From: Dryococelus australis
Taxonomy: Eukaryota > Arthropoda > Insecta > Phasmatodea > Phasmatidae
NCBI GenBank assembly: GCA_029891345.1
Contig: CM057009.1
Span: forward strand, 298,259,466 to 298,323,465
Length of the DNA: 64,000 nucleotides
Direction: 5' to 3'
Every line of letters begins with the position of its first letter. Position 1 is the first letter of the stretch. Positions 26,519-37,099 of this stretch are shown here, one piece after another. The notes beneath the pieces are model-generated. The model saw only the letters and a list, made by a program, of their open reading frames with translations, had not been told where the DNA came from and made no database searches. The translations under genes were made by a program, and so were the position numbers.

Positions 26519-26952
26519 TACCGCATTTACTCATGTACCACCTGCACATTTTTTCTCAGAAACAAATTTGAAAAGTAGAGGCACAGGTCTTCGGAGATGA
26601 AGATTTTAGAGAAAAACACAGGACTGAATACAGTCTGGTTCATCATAACACAGACACAAGGAGTGCATGGCTACTGCATATGTAGAAACGAAGCTGATAA
26701 TTGTTAGCAGGGTGGAGTAGGTGGGTGGCTTTCAGGCCAGCCTGGCAGACAAGCAGTCCATTTGTATTATGCTCAGACTGTACTTGTAGGTGGACAGTTT
26801 TAGCTGATTGATTGCCTTGGTGTGCAGCAGAAGCACCAGCAATGCATATCACTCATTGGAAAAATGGCCTAAATCACAAATATAATGCCCACACTGTTCC
26901 AAGATGCCACATTTTCAAAAATTTGCTGCCTTTATTTTGAGAAAATACAGTA
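26519..26952. mobile_element. MITE, TACYGTAT family, copy 2
   Basis: Ends read TACCGCATTTACTCATGTA on the left and, reverse-complemented, TACTGTATTTTCTCAAAAT on the right, flanked by TA. 434 bp, no coding capacity. About 320 bp of its interior recurs in inverted orientation at 31693-32014 inside the Polinton, and an end-only fragment lies at 27078-27126. Confidence 0.6.
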
Positions 26953-27077
26953 TAGCTTAAGCCCCATTTAGTTTTTTTAACATATGTAGAGCTTGTGCAA
27001 CATAGCTGTCCACTGAAACGCAAGTTTTAGAACTGAATATGAATAACATTTTTTTTCCTGGGATGGTATTCATAATT

Positions 27078-27126
27078 TTGGGTGCAGGTCTTACATAGAG
27101 ACAGGTGGTATATGGGTTAATACAGT
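27078..27126. repeat. end fragment of the TACYGTAT MITE
   Basis: The right end 'GGTGGTATATGGGTTAATACAGTA' (shortened here) mirrors the left end of the full copy at 26519, with about one mismatch in six. Confidence 0.4.
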
Positions 27127-27345
27127 AGTTTGTAAATTTCTTTTGTTTCTAGTAAAAACTATTTTTCTGAATAAAAATTTACAAGAGTTCAATATTAACA
27201 AATAGTATAATTAAAAATAATATAAAACCAAGTTCACATGTCTTATCCTATATAGTTTTAATTACCAAGGTTTGACTGTATCTTTGGCCTGTGACTGACC
27301 GTAAGTTGTTTGTAAAATATAATTATAATAATAAAAACTTCTTAC

Positions 27346-27672
27346 CGGTCGTTTTTCAGATGGAGGGGTACAAAAGTAGAAGTCAGGGTGAGAAGGCACC
27401 GGCAGGAAGGACACAGTGAGGATGCGGAAGAACTTTTCCTTGATGAGCTGGTGGAACAGATGATGGGGCTGACATGGTCCATGCTGATACAAAAGTGAAA
27501 CAGGGTAGCTGTATGATGCATCCCCATTACCACTCGTCCCACTGTCAGTTGGCTGATTTTCATCCATGCTTGGGCTACCACACTGGTGGGATGGACTGTT
27601 CGCCGCACTCTTTTGCTTCAGATCATCCACTTTCACTTTTGAAAGGAAGTCTTTCATATGCCCACATACAGT
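27346..27672 (-). CDS. host gene exon 5 of 5 visible
   Basis: On the minus strand the acceptor is TTTTTTCACAG before ACTGTATG, and the donor is CGACCG followed by GTAAGAAG. 327 bases, exactly 109 codons, phase 0 at both ends. The protein begins 'TVCGHMKDFLSK', has a serine/asparagine-rich low-complexity middle (about residues 20-50, likely disordered), then a conserved block with 'LFHQLIKEKFFRIL' and 'PSHPDFYFC'. It joins in frame to exon 4 across a roughly 24.9-kb intron; 'ISSFLK' followed by 'TVCGHM' reads naturally across that join. The next exon downstream was not found in the remaining 27 kb. Confidence 0.85.
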
Positions 27673-28283
27673 CTGTGAAAAAATAATACCAACAGTTGCA
27701 CTTTCCCTCAAAACATTAAAGGAATGTTAATAATATTCTTAAAAGTGGAATGAACTGGCATAAAATTACAGTGAAACCATGTTGTGCAGATCCTGTTTAT
27801 TTCATATTCTCGTATCAGTCTTTTTATTGAACAGTCTTGACAAATATCCTACTTAAACAATGCTAAAAAAAAATCTGAATGCTACGACCATTAAATCATT
27901 CATTTACCTGCAGCCATTGTAATATATTCTGTCCGAAAACCAAATATATTTGGAACAATCATTTGGCTATAAAATACAATGGATTTCCAATGATTTATTC
28001 CAGTTACTATTTAGATTTTACTATTTCTCTTCAGTACTGACGCGTGCTCAGTGGGAGGATAGTTGAAACCGCAAATTATTTTGAGGGGCTGGCAGCATCA
28101 AAGAATGATCTAAAACCTTAAGGGTTAAAAGTTATTGTGAACTTCATCACACAATATTTAAATGAGACTGTAGAGGTCTTAGTGAATTTAACAGTTTCAT
28201 TTTGTGATGCCAGAATCACGAAGTTGAGTGCCTTAACGGTGGACTGGCAGATGGCCAATGTAAAGAGCAGGTCTAGTGGCCTG

Positions 28284-28760
28284 TCATAAGGGGACAACAA
28301 CTAAAGCCACTGTCATGGCTGTGCATGTCGGTTGACCCTTGTTAAAACATTTACCTTGAGGCTGGTTGCTCTGCTGAGGTATAGGTGCTGCCGGCTGGAG
28401 ACACTTACTGTTCTGTCGTGGGATGGGCTGGTGGTCGCCTTGATGACTCACAGATGATAACGTGCTCTGCTTCTGTGGTGTACTGAAGGCAACTGTTGAT
28501 GGGTGATTGGGACTGCACAATCAGGGGTTGACGATACCAATGGGAGGTTCTTCACCCCTTAAGAAAGGTTCTAGTGTGGGATGAGGAGAACCTTCAAGTT
28601 TAATTAAAGGTCGAAATAACTATGTCTGCAGTGATGAGGAATGAGGCTCCTTGGTGAAAGTGCAAAGTGCAACTTCTGATTGAGGGACACAAAGCAGTCT
28701 ACTTTCTAGGGCAGCAGTTGCTCGCTTCAACCTTTTCTGTCTACATTTCCTTCTGGGTGT
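28284..28760 (-). pseudogene. open minus frame of unknown origin
   Basis: The frame is open for about 160 codons with only two stops. It is rich in S, T, P and Q ('HQGDHQPIPRQNS', 'PQQSNQPQGKCF'). It lies just outside the left target duplication of the Polinton and could be the linker region of a retrotransposon Gag. I see no zinc knuckle and cannot assign it. Confidence 0.25.
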
Positions 28761-28825
28761 AAGGCATAGGACATCGCGCGTACAACTGAGATCAATAAAA
28801 GTATAGCCGGTGCTTGCAAATCCCT

Positions 28826-29147
28826 AGTAGATGTATATTGCCGATCCTGGACCACCCCTCGTTTTTCATCGAAAATCAAGCAGTTTTCGCTCTAAAGCAA
28901 GAAAATTTATCCCAAAATCAAGAAATGTTCTCAACTGCCAGAAGCAGCAATTCCAGGTCCTCAAAAAGCAGGCAAATTAAGCTAAAATCATGCAAAAATT
29001 CAGAAAATTTTTCAAGTTCGCAAAAAATGAGCGTGCAGGATTTGACAAAAGGTAAAAACATGCAGAACTATGCAAAAAAAAAAAAAAAAGCCAATAAATT
29101 TTCACATTTTCTAGAAACGAAAAAAAAATTTCTCTTTATAAAATAAT
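28826..29147 (+). repeat. Polinton left terminal inverted repeat
   Basis: About 320 bp matching the reverse complement of 37416-37727. Over the first 128 aligned columns I count about 15 differences (near 12%). Internally it repeats a 'CAAGCAAATT..AGC' word. An open frame over these bases is not a gene. Confidence 0.9.
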
Positions 29148-29159
29148 ATTCTTAGTAAA

Positions 29160-29625
29160 TAAAATGGAAAATATCTCAAAATGGAAAATGATAACACATG
29201 CAAGCAATGTAAAAACTGTGGCAAAACATTCAACATAGAAAGTTTTGAACCACATTAACACACAAAAAATAAACATTTTAACATCTGTAAAAAATGTTAT
29301 AGTGAATATGCTAGTAGCCGTTATGAATTTAAAAAAAGAGAGAGAAATGTGCAAATGTGGAAAATATGTTTATAATACAGCTCCCAAAACAAAAAAAAAA
29401 TAGTAAATTACACAATATAGCATTAGATATTCTAAACGAAAATCATCATGATAATTATCCGACAAAAGCATGTAAAGTAAGTAATGAGAATAAATGCATA
29501 ATATTATTTTCTCTTAGTAAAATGGTAAGGACAAATATTCAATCTCATGTAAAAAATGTTTTAGTGATTATATGAAGAATTATCGTCATAACAAGAAGTT
29601 AAATACAGATTCCCAGTAATTTAAG
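29160..29625 (+). pseudogene. Polinton cysteine-rich, zinc-finger-like ORF, decayed
   Basis: Just inside the left TIR, one plus frame reads 'CKQCKNCGKTFNIESFEPH' then 'HFNICKKCYSEYAS'. About 330 bases further on is 'SISCKKCFSDYMKNYRH'. Paired C-x2-C motifs with following H residues suggest an array of small zinc fingers, as often found next to the TIR of insect Mavericks. Stops split the array. No function is claimed. Confidence 0.45.
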
Positions 29626-29699
29626 CACTTTTCGATTTATCCTATATATCTGTTTTTACATTTTATTTATAAATTTTTATATTTTATAAATAGAGACTT

Positions 29700-30146
29700 A
29701 TGGCAGCAAATGATCTAGCAGTTGAGCTGGGCGAGAAGACAGTACGGGAGTTAAGAATTATAGGTAGAAGATTTGAAATAAAATATTTGCATCATCTAAG
29801 GAAAGATGATTTAATTAGAACTCTTATAACATTTATTATTGATGGGGAAAGAAGAAGAAACTTCGCAATTTTGCCATTTTCTTATGCCAATATCAATGAA
29901 TTATACAAGAAAGATAGAAAGAAATTGAGAAAAATATTTCCATTCTCTAATAATCTATTTTATAAACAAGATAAAAAGGAATTAAAAGAAACATTCCCTT
30001 ATTTTACCAACATATTTGAAAAGACTAGAAATAAAAGTCAGCGGGTAAAGGAATGGATAACAAAGAATATTTTTACAAATTTGCCTTTAGCTGATGTCAA
30101 TATCAAAGAAATATATCCCGAAGATAGAAAGGAATTTATTTGTTAG
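29700..30146 (+). pseudogene. Polinton SAP-like N-terminal protein
   Basis: A 148-codon open frame from ATG at 29700. Residues 1-45 ('ELGEKTVRELRIIGR' ... 'LRKDDLIRTLI') resemble the two-helix SAP-type DNA-binding fold that many Polinton proteins carry ahead of the polymerase. The rest holds repeats of a 'LPLAD/FSYAN-I-x-ELY-x-x-DRK' unit (near residues 65, 84 and 130). After the stop a shifted frame continues ('EEEPIKIIANKTF') up to the solo LTR at 30216, so the reading frame was longer before a frameshift and the insertion. Confidence 0.55.
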
Positions 30147-30215
30147 CAAAATAACTAGAAGAAGAACCAATAAAAATTATAGCTAATAAAACTTTTAAAG
30201 CACTAAATATTATAT

Positions 30216-30803
30216 TGGCCAGAGGAGAGCCGCACACAAAATTACACATTAAGGCATGATGCACTACGGAGGGCACGGCATATATAAGACCAGGAATGCT
30301 GCCCTCCCCCCGTCACACCGACACCAGAGGTAATACTACGTTAGTTGCCGGAACTGGCAACAGGATCGTCAAGACATTGAGGCTTGGAGGAGCTTCCAGG
30401 TCCTCTTCTGTGATATTGGTGAGCATACCTCGTGCTATCGGTTAGGGTGCAAGTCATCCTTCGAGACCCCGTCAATCCCCCTGAAGAATACTAATTAATA
30501 ATTGTCAAGGCTAGGGACTTGAGATTATTCCTGTATTGCTACTTAATGGCACCGAGGCGCTTGTGCGTAAGTGTTGATAGCATATTGTGTATTTAGCAAT
30601 CTGTGTATCGTACTGTATCACTCCCATTTGCATATATATTCATGTTAATAAAGTGTTGTTTTTATGAACCCTGGTTAGTTAATGATTTCATAAGCTATGC
30701 CCCATTCTCATATGTACGTTCTCCCCTCCCCTTGTGTTGGAAATACTTTAATTAATTAACTTGGTTCAGTGGTCAGAGTAGAGTTGGAAAGGGAGACGTT
30801 ACA
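30216..30803 (+). mobile_element. solo LTR inside the Polinton
   Basis: 588 bp starting TGGCCAGAGG and ending GACGTTACA, so TG...CA, flanked by ATAT on both sides (30212-30215 and 30804-30807). It has a TATATAAG promoter box near 30281 and AATAAAG near 30648, in the order expected of U3-R-U5. No internal retroelement genes remain, so it is the product of LTR-LTR recombination. The 4-bp duplication fits a Ty3/gypsy-class integrase. Confidence 0.75.
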
Positions 30804-30839
30804 ATATAACATTTAAAATACCTTTAATTTAGTAGAGCC

Positions 30840-31683
30840 TATTCATTTTTTGACTTCAGTAAAAAATAAGGTATTTAAGATAATACACACTAATCTCAAA
30901 AACCTTAGAGAACTGAAAACCAATATTAAATTGTATACCAATTGTGGTAAGCAAGACAATAATCAAATAGAATTATTTACATTTCAATCACCCAATAATA
31001 CAGTATTGAATGAAGGAGATATTAAAAGGATTTATACATTCATAATACAAGAAATAACTACACAATTATCTTAATTTCAAAGAAGAGGTTTTCAGGATGG
31101 ACATTAGATAGAATAATTGGAATACAATTACCTATAAATAAGTATAATCCATTAAATGGCTCATCATGTATAGAATCACTAGAAGTTATTCAGAATAAAA
31201 AAGCATTTATTAATGTAAAGAATAATGATCACAAATGCTTTATTCGAGCAATAAAATCTGCATTGTTTTCTGAAGACAGTCATTCGGATAGAGTTACTAA
31301 ATATAAAAATGTAGGACTTAATATCGACAAAATATTAGATAATTATGAATATCCGATTAAAATTGATGATATACCTCAAATCAAACAGAAGATTGATGTA
31401 TCTATAAATGTATACTCTATTGAAGGTAAGTACTCCACAGTTTATCCATTAAAACTTACAAAATGTAAAAAGGATAAGCACATAAAATTACTTAATTTCA
31501 ATGATGATAAAGCAGATGCAGCTGCGCAGAATTCGCATTACTGTTGGATAAAAGATTTATTGAAACTGCTTTCATCACAAAAAAATAATCAATACCATAA
31601 AACTTATATATGTTATATGTTTCTTCGATTATTTTATTCTCAAAAGAAATTAAGTAAACATATATTAGATGAATTAGTGAAAT
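30840..31683 (+). pseudogene. Polinton DNA polymerase B, N-terminal part only
   Basis: Two open blocks: 30850-31074 ('LRELKTNIKLYTNCGK', 'GDIKRIYTFII') and, after a TAA and frame change near 31080, 31088-31683 with 'SGWTLDRIIGIQLPINKYNPL', 'KKAFINVKNNDHKCFIRAIKSAL' and 'HYCWIKDLLKLLSSQ'. This is the characteristic N-terminal region of the protein-primed family-B polymerase of arthropod Mavericks. The 3'-5' exonuclease and polymerase motifs are absent, because the reading ends at 31683, right before a MITE fragment and LINE. Polintons use this enzyme to copy themselves. Confidence 0.8.
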
Positions 31684-31692
31684 AATACAACA

Positions 31693-32014
31693 ATGAGTGA
31701 TGTGCATTGCTGGTGTTTCTGCTGCATACCAGACAATTGATCAGCTAAAACTGTCCACCTACAAGTACAGTCTGAGCGTAATACAAATGGTCTGATTGTC
31801 TGCCAGGCTGGCCTGAAAACCACCCACCTACTCCACCCTGCTAACAATTATCAGCTTTGTTTCTACATATGCGGTAGCCATGCACTCCTTGAGTCTGTGT
31901 TAGGATGAACCGGACTATATTCAGTCCTGTGTTTTTCTCTAAAACCTTCATCTCCGAAGACCTGTGCCTCTACTTTTCAAATTTGTTTCTGAGAAAAAAT
32001 GTGCAGGTGGTACA
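31693..32014 (-). repeat. internal MITE fragment, inverted relative to 26519-26952
   Basis: About 320 bp are the reverse complement of 26537-26860 with some mismatches. Neither terminal repeat of the MITE is present, so it did not arrive by transposition of the MITE itself. It sits exactly between the cut polymerase frame and the LINE RT, as filler or as part of a LINE-associated patch. Confidence 0.75.
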
Positions 32015-33661
32015 TGTTTTAATGAATAGATCTTTTGAAACTGGAGTTTTTCCAGATGATCTCAAACATGCTAAAGTCGTACCCTTGTTTAAAAAGGGAG
32101 ATAGATGCAATGTATAAAACTACAGACCAATCTCTCTTTTAAACAATCTAACGAAAATCTTTGAATCTTCAAATGAAAAATAGACTGATTAAGCATCTTA
32201 ATAAATTCAACCTAATAAATCCATCCCCACATGGTTTTCTGAAACGAAAGAGCACAGAATCTGCTATTGGTGAATTTACTTCACATATAGACCACACACT
32301 AGAGAAAAACAGATAAGCTGTGGGTTTATTACTCGATTCGTCAAAAGTGTTTCATACAGTTGACCATGAAATAATCTTAAATAAATTCAAGGCAGTTGGG
32401 ATAAGAGGTGTAGTAAGAAATTGGTTTAAATCATACCTCAGTAACAGAATGCAGGTAGTTGAAACCGAATTAATAAATAGTCAGTTTAAGAGAAATCTAC
32501 CACTCCGATCCTAAAAACAATTTACATAGGTGTACCCCAAGGCAGTGTTCTTGGACCAGTCTTGTTCCTCATCTACATAAATGATCTTACTCCCAATATA
32601 ACAGACTGTAATATAGTTACATATGCTGACAACACAAATATAGTAATAAGCAGTGCAAAAAGTAAGCTTCTTGAATGTAAAATAAATCAGACTTGAATAA
32701 GATTAAATAATTGGTTTGCTTCTCACAAATTACATTTAAATACAGAAAAGAAATTAATACAGTTCTCCAATAATCTAGATCCATTAAACATTCACATTGA
32801 TGGAAAAACAATAGAAAGTGTCCTAAACGCGAAATTCCTAGCTGGAGATACCATATTAAGGACTTAAAAAAACTAAGTATTGCATGTTATATGCTTCGTA
32901 TTCTGTCTAAAAGATGTAGCATAATTTGCCTGAAGGCTGCCAATTTTGCTTATGTACACTCACTAATAAAATATTGAATAATTTTCTGGGGCATTTACAA
33001 AAAAAAAAAAACTGAAATAAAATACAGGTTATGTAAAAAAAGAGTACTACGTATAATGCTCTAAAAACACCCACACACACACTATAAAACATTGTTAAGC
33101 TTTAGGCATCCTCCCTACGCCTTGTGTATACATACACAATTCAATTTTATACATACATAAAAATATTGATACCAAGTGTCAGCTAAATACACAGGTACAT
33201 TATCATGATACTAGAAGCTAAGATAATGTCCATATTAACTTTATAAATAAAAGCAGCACCATGAAGCTAATTCAGACCAATGGAAAAAGACTTTACAATA
33301 ATCTGCCACAGTCTCTTAAAAAAATTAAGGACCACCCAACTTATTTGCTGCAAACTGACTGATATCCTGCTTGATTTTGCTATTACGATGTTGAAGAGTT
33401 TTTTTGTACATGAGTTGTCACACTGTTATTATTCTATTTCAAAATATACACACTGTATAAATTTACAGTTGCAATATTAGTGTGTTTAGTATAATTAGTT
33501 GTAATTAGGGTTGCCGTTTGTATTGTGTTTAGTATATTAAGTATTGTGCAAACATTTTTTTGTACAATATTATTGTGTATTTTATTGTATATATTTGTAC
33601 TGTAAACTGACATGACTTGTACCATATCTTAATTTAGAGTTCAGGCATGCAAATAAATAAC
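32015..33661 (+). pseudogene. LINE (CR1/Jockey-like) reverse transcriptase, 5'-truncated
   Basis: A plus-strand RT with stops: 'LKHAKVVPLFKKGD', 'NYRPISLLNN', 'PHGFLKRKST', 'LDSSKVFHTVDHEIIL' (the usual D-x-x-K-A-F-D box altered), 'GVPQGSVLGPVLFLIYIND' and the active-site box 'YADNTNIV', where the normal YADD is now YADN. The tail is AT-rich and ends AAATAAATAAC at 33661. The endonuclease and ORF1 are missing, as in typical 5'-truncated insertions. It belongs to the same broad LINE class as 58738-63653. Confidence 0.85.
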
Positions 33662-33840
33662 ATTTTTTCTAGTTTGTTCAACAGAATTATAAATTGCAGT
33701 AGCTCCACCAGCTAAACCACCAAGTGCACCAAAAGCAGCAAGTACGAGGGGAATTATACCTCCATGATGTAAACCACTGCCAGTTTTATTTGGCCATCTT
33801 TTTAACTGTTTGCACTGGTAAAGTTAATTTGAAAATTTTG
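33662..33840 (-). pseudogene. Polinton minor capsid-like glycine-rich protein
   Basis: Read on the minus strand: 'NKTGSGLHHGGIIPLVLAAFGALGGLAGG' and then 'ATAIYNSVEQT'. A G-S-G motif followed by a hydrophobic glycine/alanine helix is typical of the small capsid/core-like protein of Polintons and adintoviruses. A frame change lies just upstream (near 33788) and the LINE truncates the C-terminus at 33661. It is close to the PLA2 gene on the same strand, as in related elements. Confidence 0.55.
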
Positions 33841-33904
33841 CCTTCTTTCAATTTTTTTATTTTTCTCACAATTTTTTGTGTGTGGGTGCGCACATGTGTG
33901 TGTG

Positions 33905-33935
33905 TCTAATATATATATATATATATATTTTTTTT
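33905..33935. repeat. (AT)n microsatellite
   Basis: About nine AT units followed by a T-run, within the Polinton. Confidence 0.8.
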
Positions 33936-33965
33936 TCTTCAATAAAACATTTTAATTCCCCAACA

Positions 33966-34515
33966 TTATTTTCTTTTTGTAAATATAGTTGTGGCAATAG
34001 CAGCAGAAGCAATTTTTTCACCAATTGGAGTATTTTTATTAAACATGATTTCTTTAGCTTCTTTGCGTAAAGTTTTGTCAGCATCATGTATAGATTCTAA
34101 ATCTTTATGATCTCTGTAAGCAATATGATGATATTTACATGCTTCATCTAATTTATTTATTCCTTTATCTCCTCTTTCCAATCTTTCATCTTATTTTGTA
34201 AATGGTACAGAATAATTATAACTAGGCAAATGCATTTCAGGAAAATTTAAATTGTTTAATGCCCAATTTATAATGCCTTTGCCATGGTGTTCAGGATTCC
34301 AAAATGAGTGTGGGATTTCATTTAAAACTCTTATTAGATGAGGAATTCATTTCGGATTAATTATAACAAAATCAGATAACTTATTGTTCAGTATATTCAT
34401 TATGCTTACTTTTTCATTGTAATAATTGTTATTCCCAGCATTTTCTACACCATGAATAATTAACAATCTATCTATTAATTTCCTAACATCATCCATCCAA
34501 ATACGTTATTTTGGT
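33966..34515 (-). pseudogene. Polinton protein with parvovirus-VP1-like PLA2 domain, broken
   Basis: The minus frame runs 'GKGIINWALNNLNFPEMHLP', then 'ERGDKGINKLDEACKYHHIAY', then 'HDADKTLRKEA'. The arrangement (a loop that is Y-C-G-P-G in active enzymes, G-D, then an E-A-C-x-x-H-D-x-A-Y helix) is that of the phospholipase A2 found in parvovirus VP1 and in some Polinton-like elements, where it opens endosomal membranes during entry. Here the calcium-loop cysteine and glycines are not recognisable and the catalytic H-D reads H-H, and two stops interrupt the frame (near 34196 and 34345). It cannot be functional. Confidence 0.75.
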
Positions 34516-34531
34516 ACACTATTGTATTTTT

Positions 34532-35290
34532 TTATGCCATCATCAGTTCTTGGAGAAATATTTTCTCTGGTGTGTTTGGTGTTGATTTTATATGGTTACG
34601 ATAAATTGGTGCAATTATTTTTTCATATTTCCAACCACTACTTGAACTTGGATTATTCCTTTTCTTATTAAGAATATCTTTTTGAAATACAGCATTGGTT
34701 AATACAACAATTTCTGTGTAATTTTTAAGGTTATTTTCATTGTAAGTACCTGCAAGTTCTTCATTGCTACTTTTTGTTACCAAATTACAAAGTCCTGATG
34801 TTAAAAAATATTCTTTATCCTTAACAAATAGTGTATCATTATTCATCGTTACTTGTATATCATCAATGTAAAAATTTTCTCCAACTCCACGTAAACCATA
34901 TTTTAAATTTATAACATTAATTTTTTTTAAATTTCTATTCCAAGATTTATAGTAGAAACACCTGCTATAGGTGTTAAATTTTTCTATGGTACAGTTCCCC
35001 ATTTGCTCTTCCAAATTAGGAGATTCATGTTCTGAAAATAATTCTCTTTAAAACAATGTTTCTTCTGGAGTTGATGGATAATGTAAATTTTTTACTGCAA
35101 CAGGAACCAGTGTTGCTATAAAATTTATATTTTCTTCACTTACTTTTTCTACTTTTTACCAATATTTTGTAATTCATAAATTAATGGTTGCTCTTTCTTC
35201 TTATTTTTTCATATTCTTTTTCATGATGTTTCTTGTATCTTTTATATCTTTCAATGCGTAAATTAACTCGAGAAACTCCCTTCCATTCAT
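34532..35290 (-). pseudogene. conserved Polinton protein of unknown function, broken
   Basis: The best open part is 35014-34532 (160 codons): 'NLKYGLRGVGENFYI', 'LTSGLCNLVT', 'NNLKNYTEIVVLTNAVFQ', 'SSSGWKYEKIIAPI'. This 'TPGLW..LT ... Y..IL..T.A.. ... G.KY' pattern recurs in an uncharacterised gene of insect and cnidarian Mavericks. Upstream in the same strand are 'NFIATLVPVAVKNLHYPSTPEE' (to be read with the stop near 35052) and a separate short basic ORF near 35286 ('MDEWKGVSRVNLRIERYKRY'), which may be the N-terminal zinc-free basic region or another gene. No function is known to me. Confidence 0.6.
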
Positions 35291-35319
35291 CCATTTATAT
35301 ATACATTTTTTACTTATAA

Positions 35320-36612
35320 ATTAGTTATAAAAGTATTGGGAGCTTTGAGAGGCAAACTTTTCTCCCAACTAATCGAACTAAGGGGAATTTAAATGTTTAC
35401 AATAATAGAATCAAATTTGATATTCCTATAGGAGATGGCTTTTCTTTTCCACATGATGCTTATGTTTATGAGGTTTAGTTTAATAAAGAGAGATAAGGGT
35501 GAAACTGATGCAAAATATGCTGAAGAAGACAATATTGATTTTTGTTCTAACTTTATTCTTTTCCAATTTTCTAGAGTAGAAATCTCAAAACATGGAAATA
35601 TTATTGAAGCTGTTGTTAATCCAGGTATAACAACAACAATAATGAATGCTTTATTAAAATCGCCAAGTGAACAAAATTATTTAGAATTTACTGGTGTTGA
35701 TAATCTATATCGACATAAAACTGATTCTAATGAAAAAATAAAAAAAGAGGTTAAAACAGTTTTTTGTGTTAAAACAAATGAAATAATCTGGCCTCTTAGA
35801 TATCTGTTTGGTTTTATTCGTGATAACTATAAAGTTTATTGGAAAGGTGACTATAAAATTACTTTTTTTTCATAATTCATCCAATAAAAACTGTTTATTT
35901 CTTTATTTTTTTTTATAAAGATGATAAAGTTACGAAACATCGTCCTGATCCTGATAAAATTGTTATTGAAAAATTAGAAATTATGTGGCCTATTTTTGAA
36001 TAAGAATTGAACCTGGCCAGATTGTTGGCAATTTTTAGAAAAAGAAGTTCGTAAAGGAACAAATGTTTTTAGCTTTGATATAAAAGATCAGTTTAATAAT
36101 TTACAATTGGTCATGCCCAATTTTGTAATTGTAGGCTTTAAATCTAATAGAAAAAATTCTGCTGAGCAGCATAAACACACTACTATGTTTGATCATTGTA
36201 ATGCGAGAAACATTTATGTTAAAAACTGTAGAAATGAAATTTTTCCTAAAGGAAACTGGAATCTAGACAATGAAAATGGTGTTTTTCATAAACAATTTCT
36301 TGCTTAGAGTGATTTTATAAAATCAAGAACCAAACTGGATACCAGCTTTAGAAATAATGAACTTTATTATAAACCAATTGTAAACTTTGATGGTGATATT
36401 AATAACTATTCATTTTGGGGGCGAAGGCCTTTATATGTTATTGATTGTTCGTACAGAAAAACAACAGTAGTTAAAGAAAAAACCAATAAAAAAATTTGTG
36501 TTGATTTTAATAAAGCTCCTAAAGAAGCAGGTACCATTTGTAATGTTGTTTAAATTTGTTGAAGGAATCATACTTATGATTATTTGGAAGAAAGAATTAC
36601 TGAAGATTTATA
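35320..36612 (+). pseudogene. Polinton major capsid protein (double jelly roll), broken
   Basis: Plus-strand segments in order: 'NRTKGNLNVYNNRIKFDIPIG' (35375), 'FSRVEISKHGNIIEAVVNPGIT' (35570; the family pattern is an E-I-D followed by N-P-G-I-T), 'IIWPLRYLFGFIRDNYK' (35785), 'NFVIVGFKSNRKNS' (36115), 'FDHCNARNIYVKN' (36190) and 'PLYVIDCSYRKTT' (36430). This matches Polinton/adintovirus hexon-type capsid proteins. The copy is split by stops and frame changes (35478, 36003, 36307, 36550). It supports a virus-like ancestry of the element. Confidence 0.75.
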
Positions 36613-36787
36613 AATTTTTTACTTTTATTAAATGGAGGAATCAACAAATGGTCCTGATAGTTTAAAACAATTTTTTGAGCTTATAGTTGCGTGGTTACAT
36701 TAAAATTATTTTACTAATTTTTTATTAAATAAAAGATAATTTTCATAATTATACATATATTTCTTTTCCTTATAAAAAAAACTAAAA

Positions 36788-37039
36788 ATGCCTGTGTTAC
36801 CTTGCAGATTGACAAACATTTTAAGAGGCGGTAGTGGGTAAAAAATTCTTTCCTATAGATTATATAATGCATCTGAAGATCTTAAAAATATAGTTTACAA
36901 ATTTAATTCAAATATACAACATTTACAGTTGTCAATCTTCAATAACATTGACAATAAATATGAACTTCAAGAAATTGTTGAAAACCTAGAGCAAATAGAA
37001 GAAGTTTTTAAAAAATTAGTAGAACTTCGACAAAGATGA
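36788..37039 (+). pseudogene. small Polinton ORF, possible capsid-associated
   Basis: From ATG at 36788: 'MPVLPCRLTNILRGGSG', a TAA at 36838, then an open helical stretch ('LYNASEDLKNIVYKFNSNI' ... 'LEQIEEVFKKLVELRQR') to TGA at 37037-37039. The helical part looks like a short coiled coil. It follows the capsid gene on the same strand. I do not recognise a named family. Confidence 0.4.
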
Positions 37040-37099
37040 TTTCATTGAATTAATTTCATTTCTCAATCAGATTCGTCATCTGCATTATAATCAAATTCA

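Noticed and set aside
28118..28300. insect chemoreceptor-like transmembrane stretch
   Set aside because: The hydrophobic pattern is too short and lacks the conserved receptor C-terminal motif.
28814..29146. 110-codon plus frame at the left Polinton end
   Set aside because: It coincides with the terminal inverted repeat and is lysine/serine-rich repeat translation.
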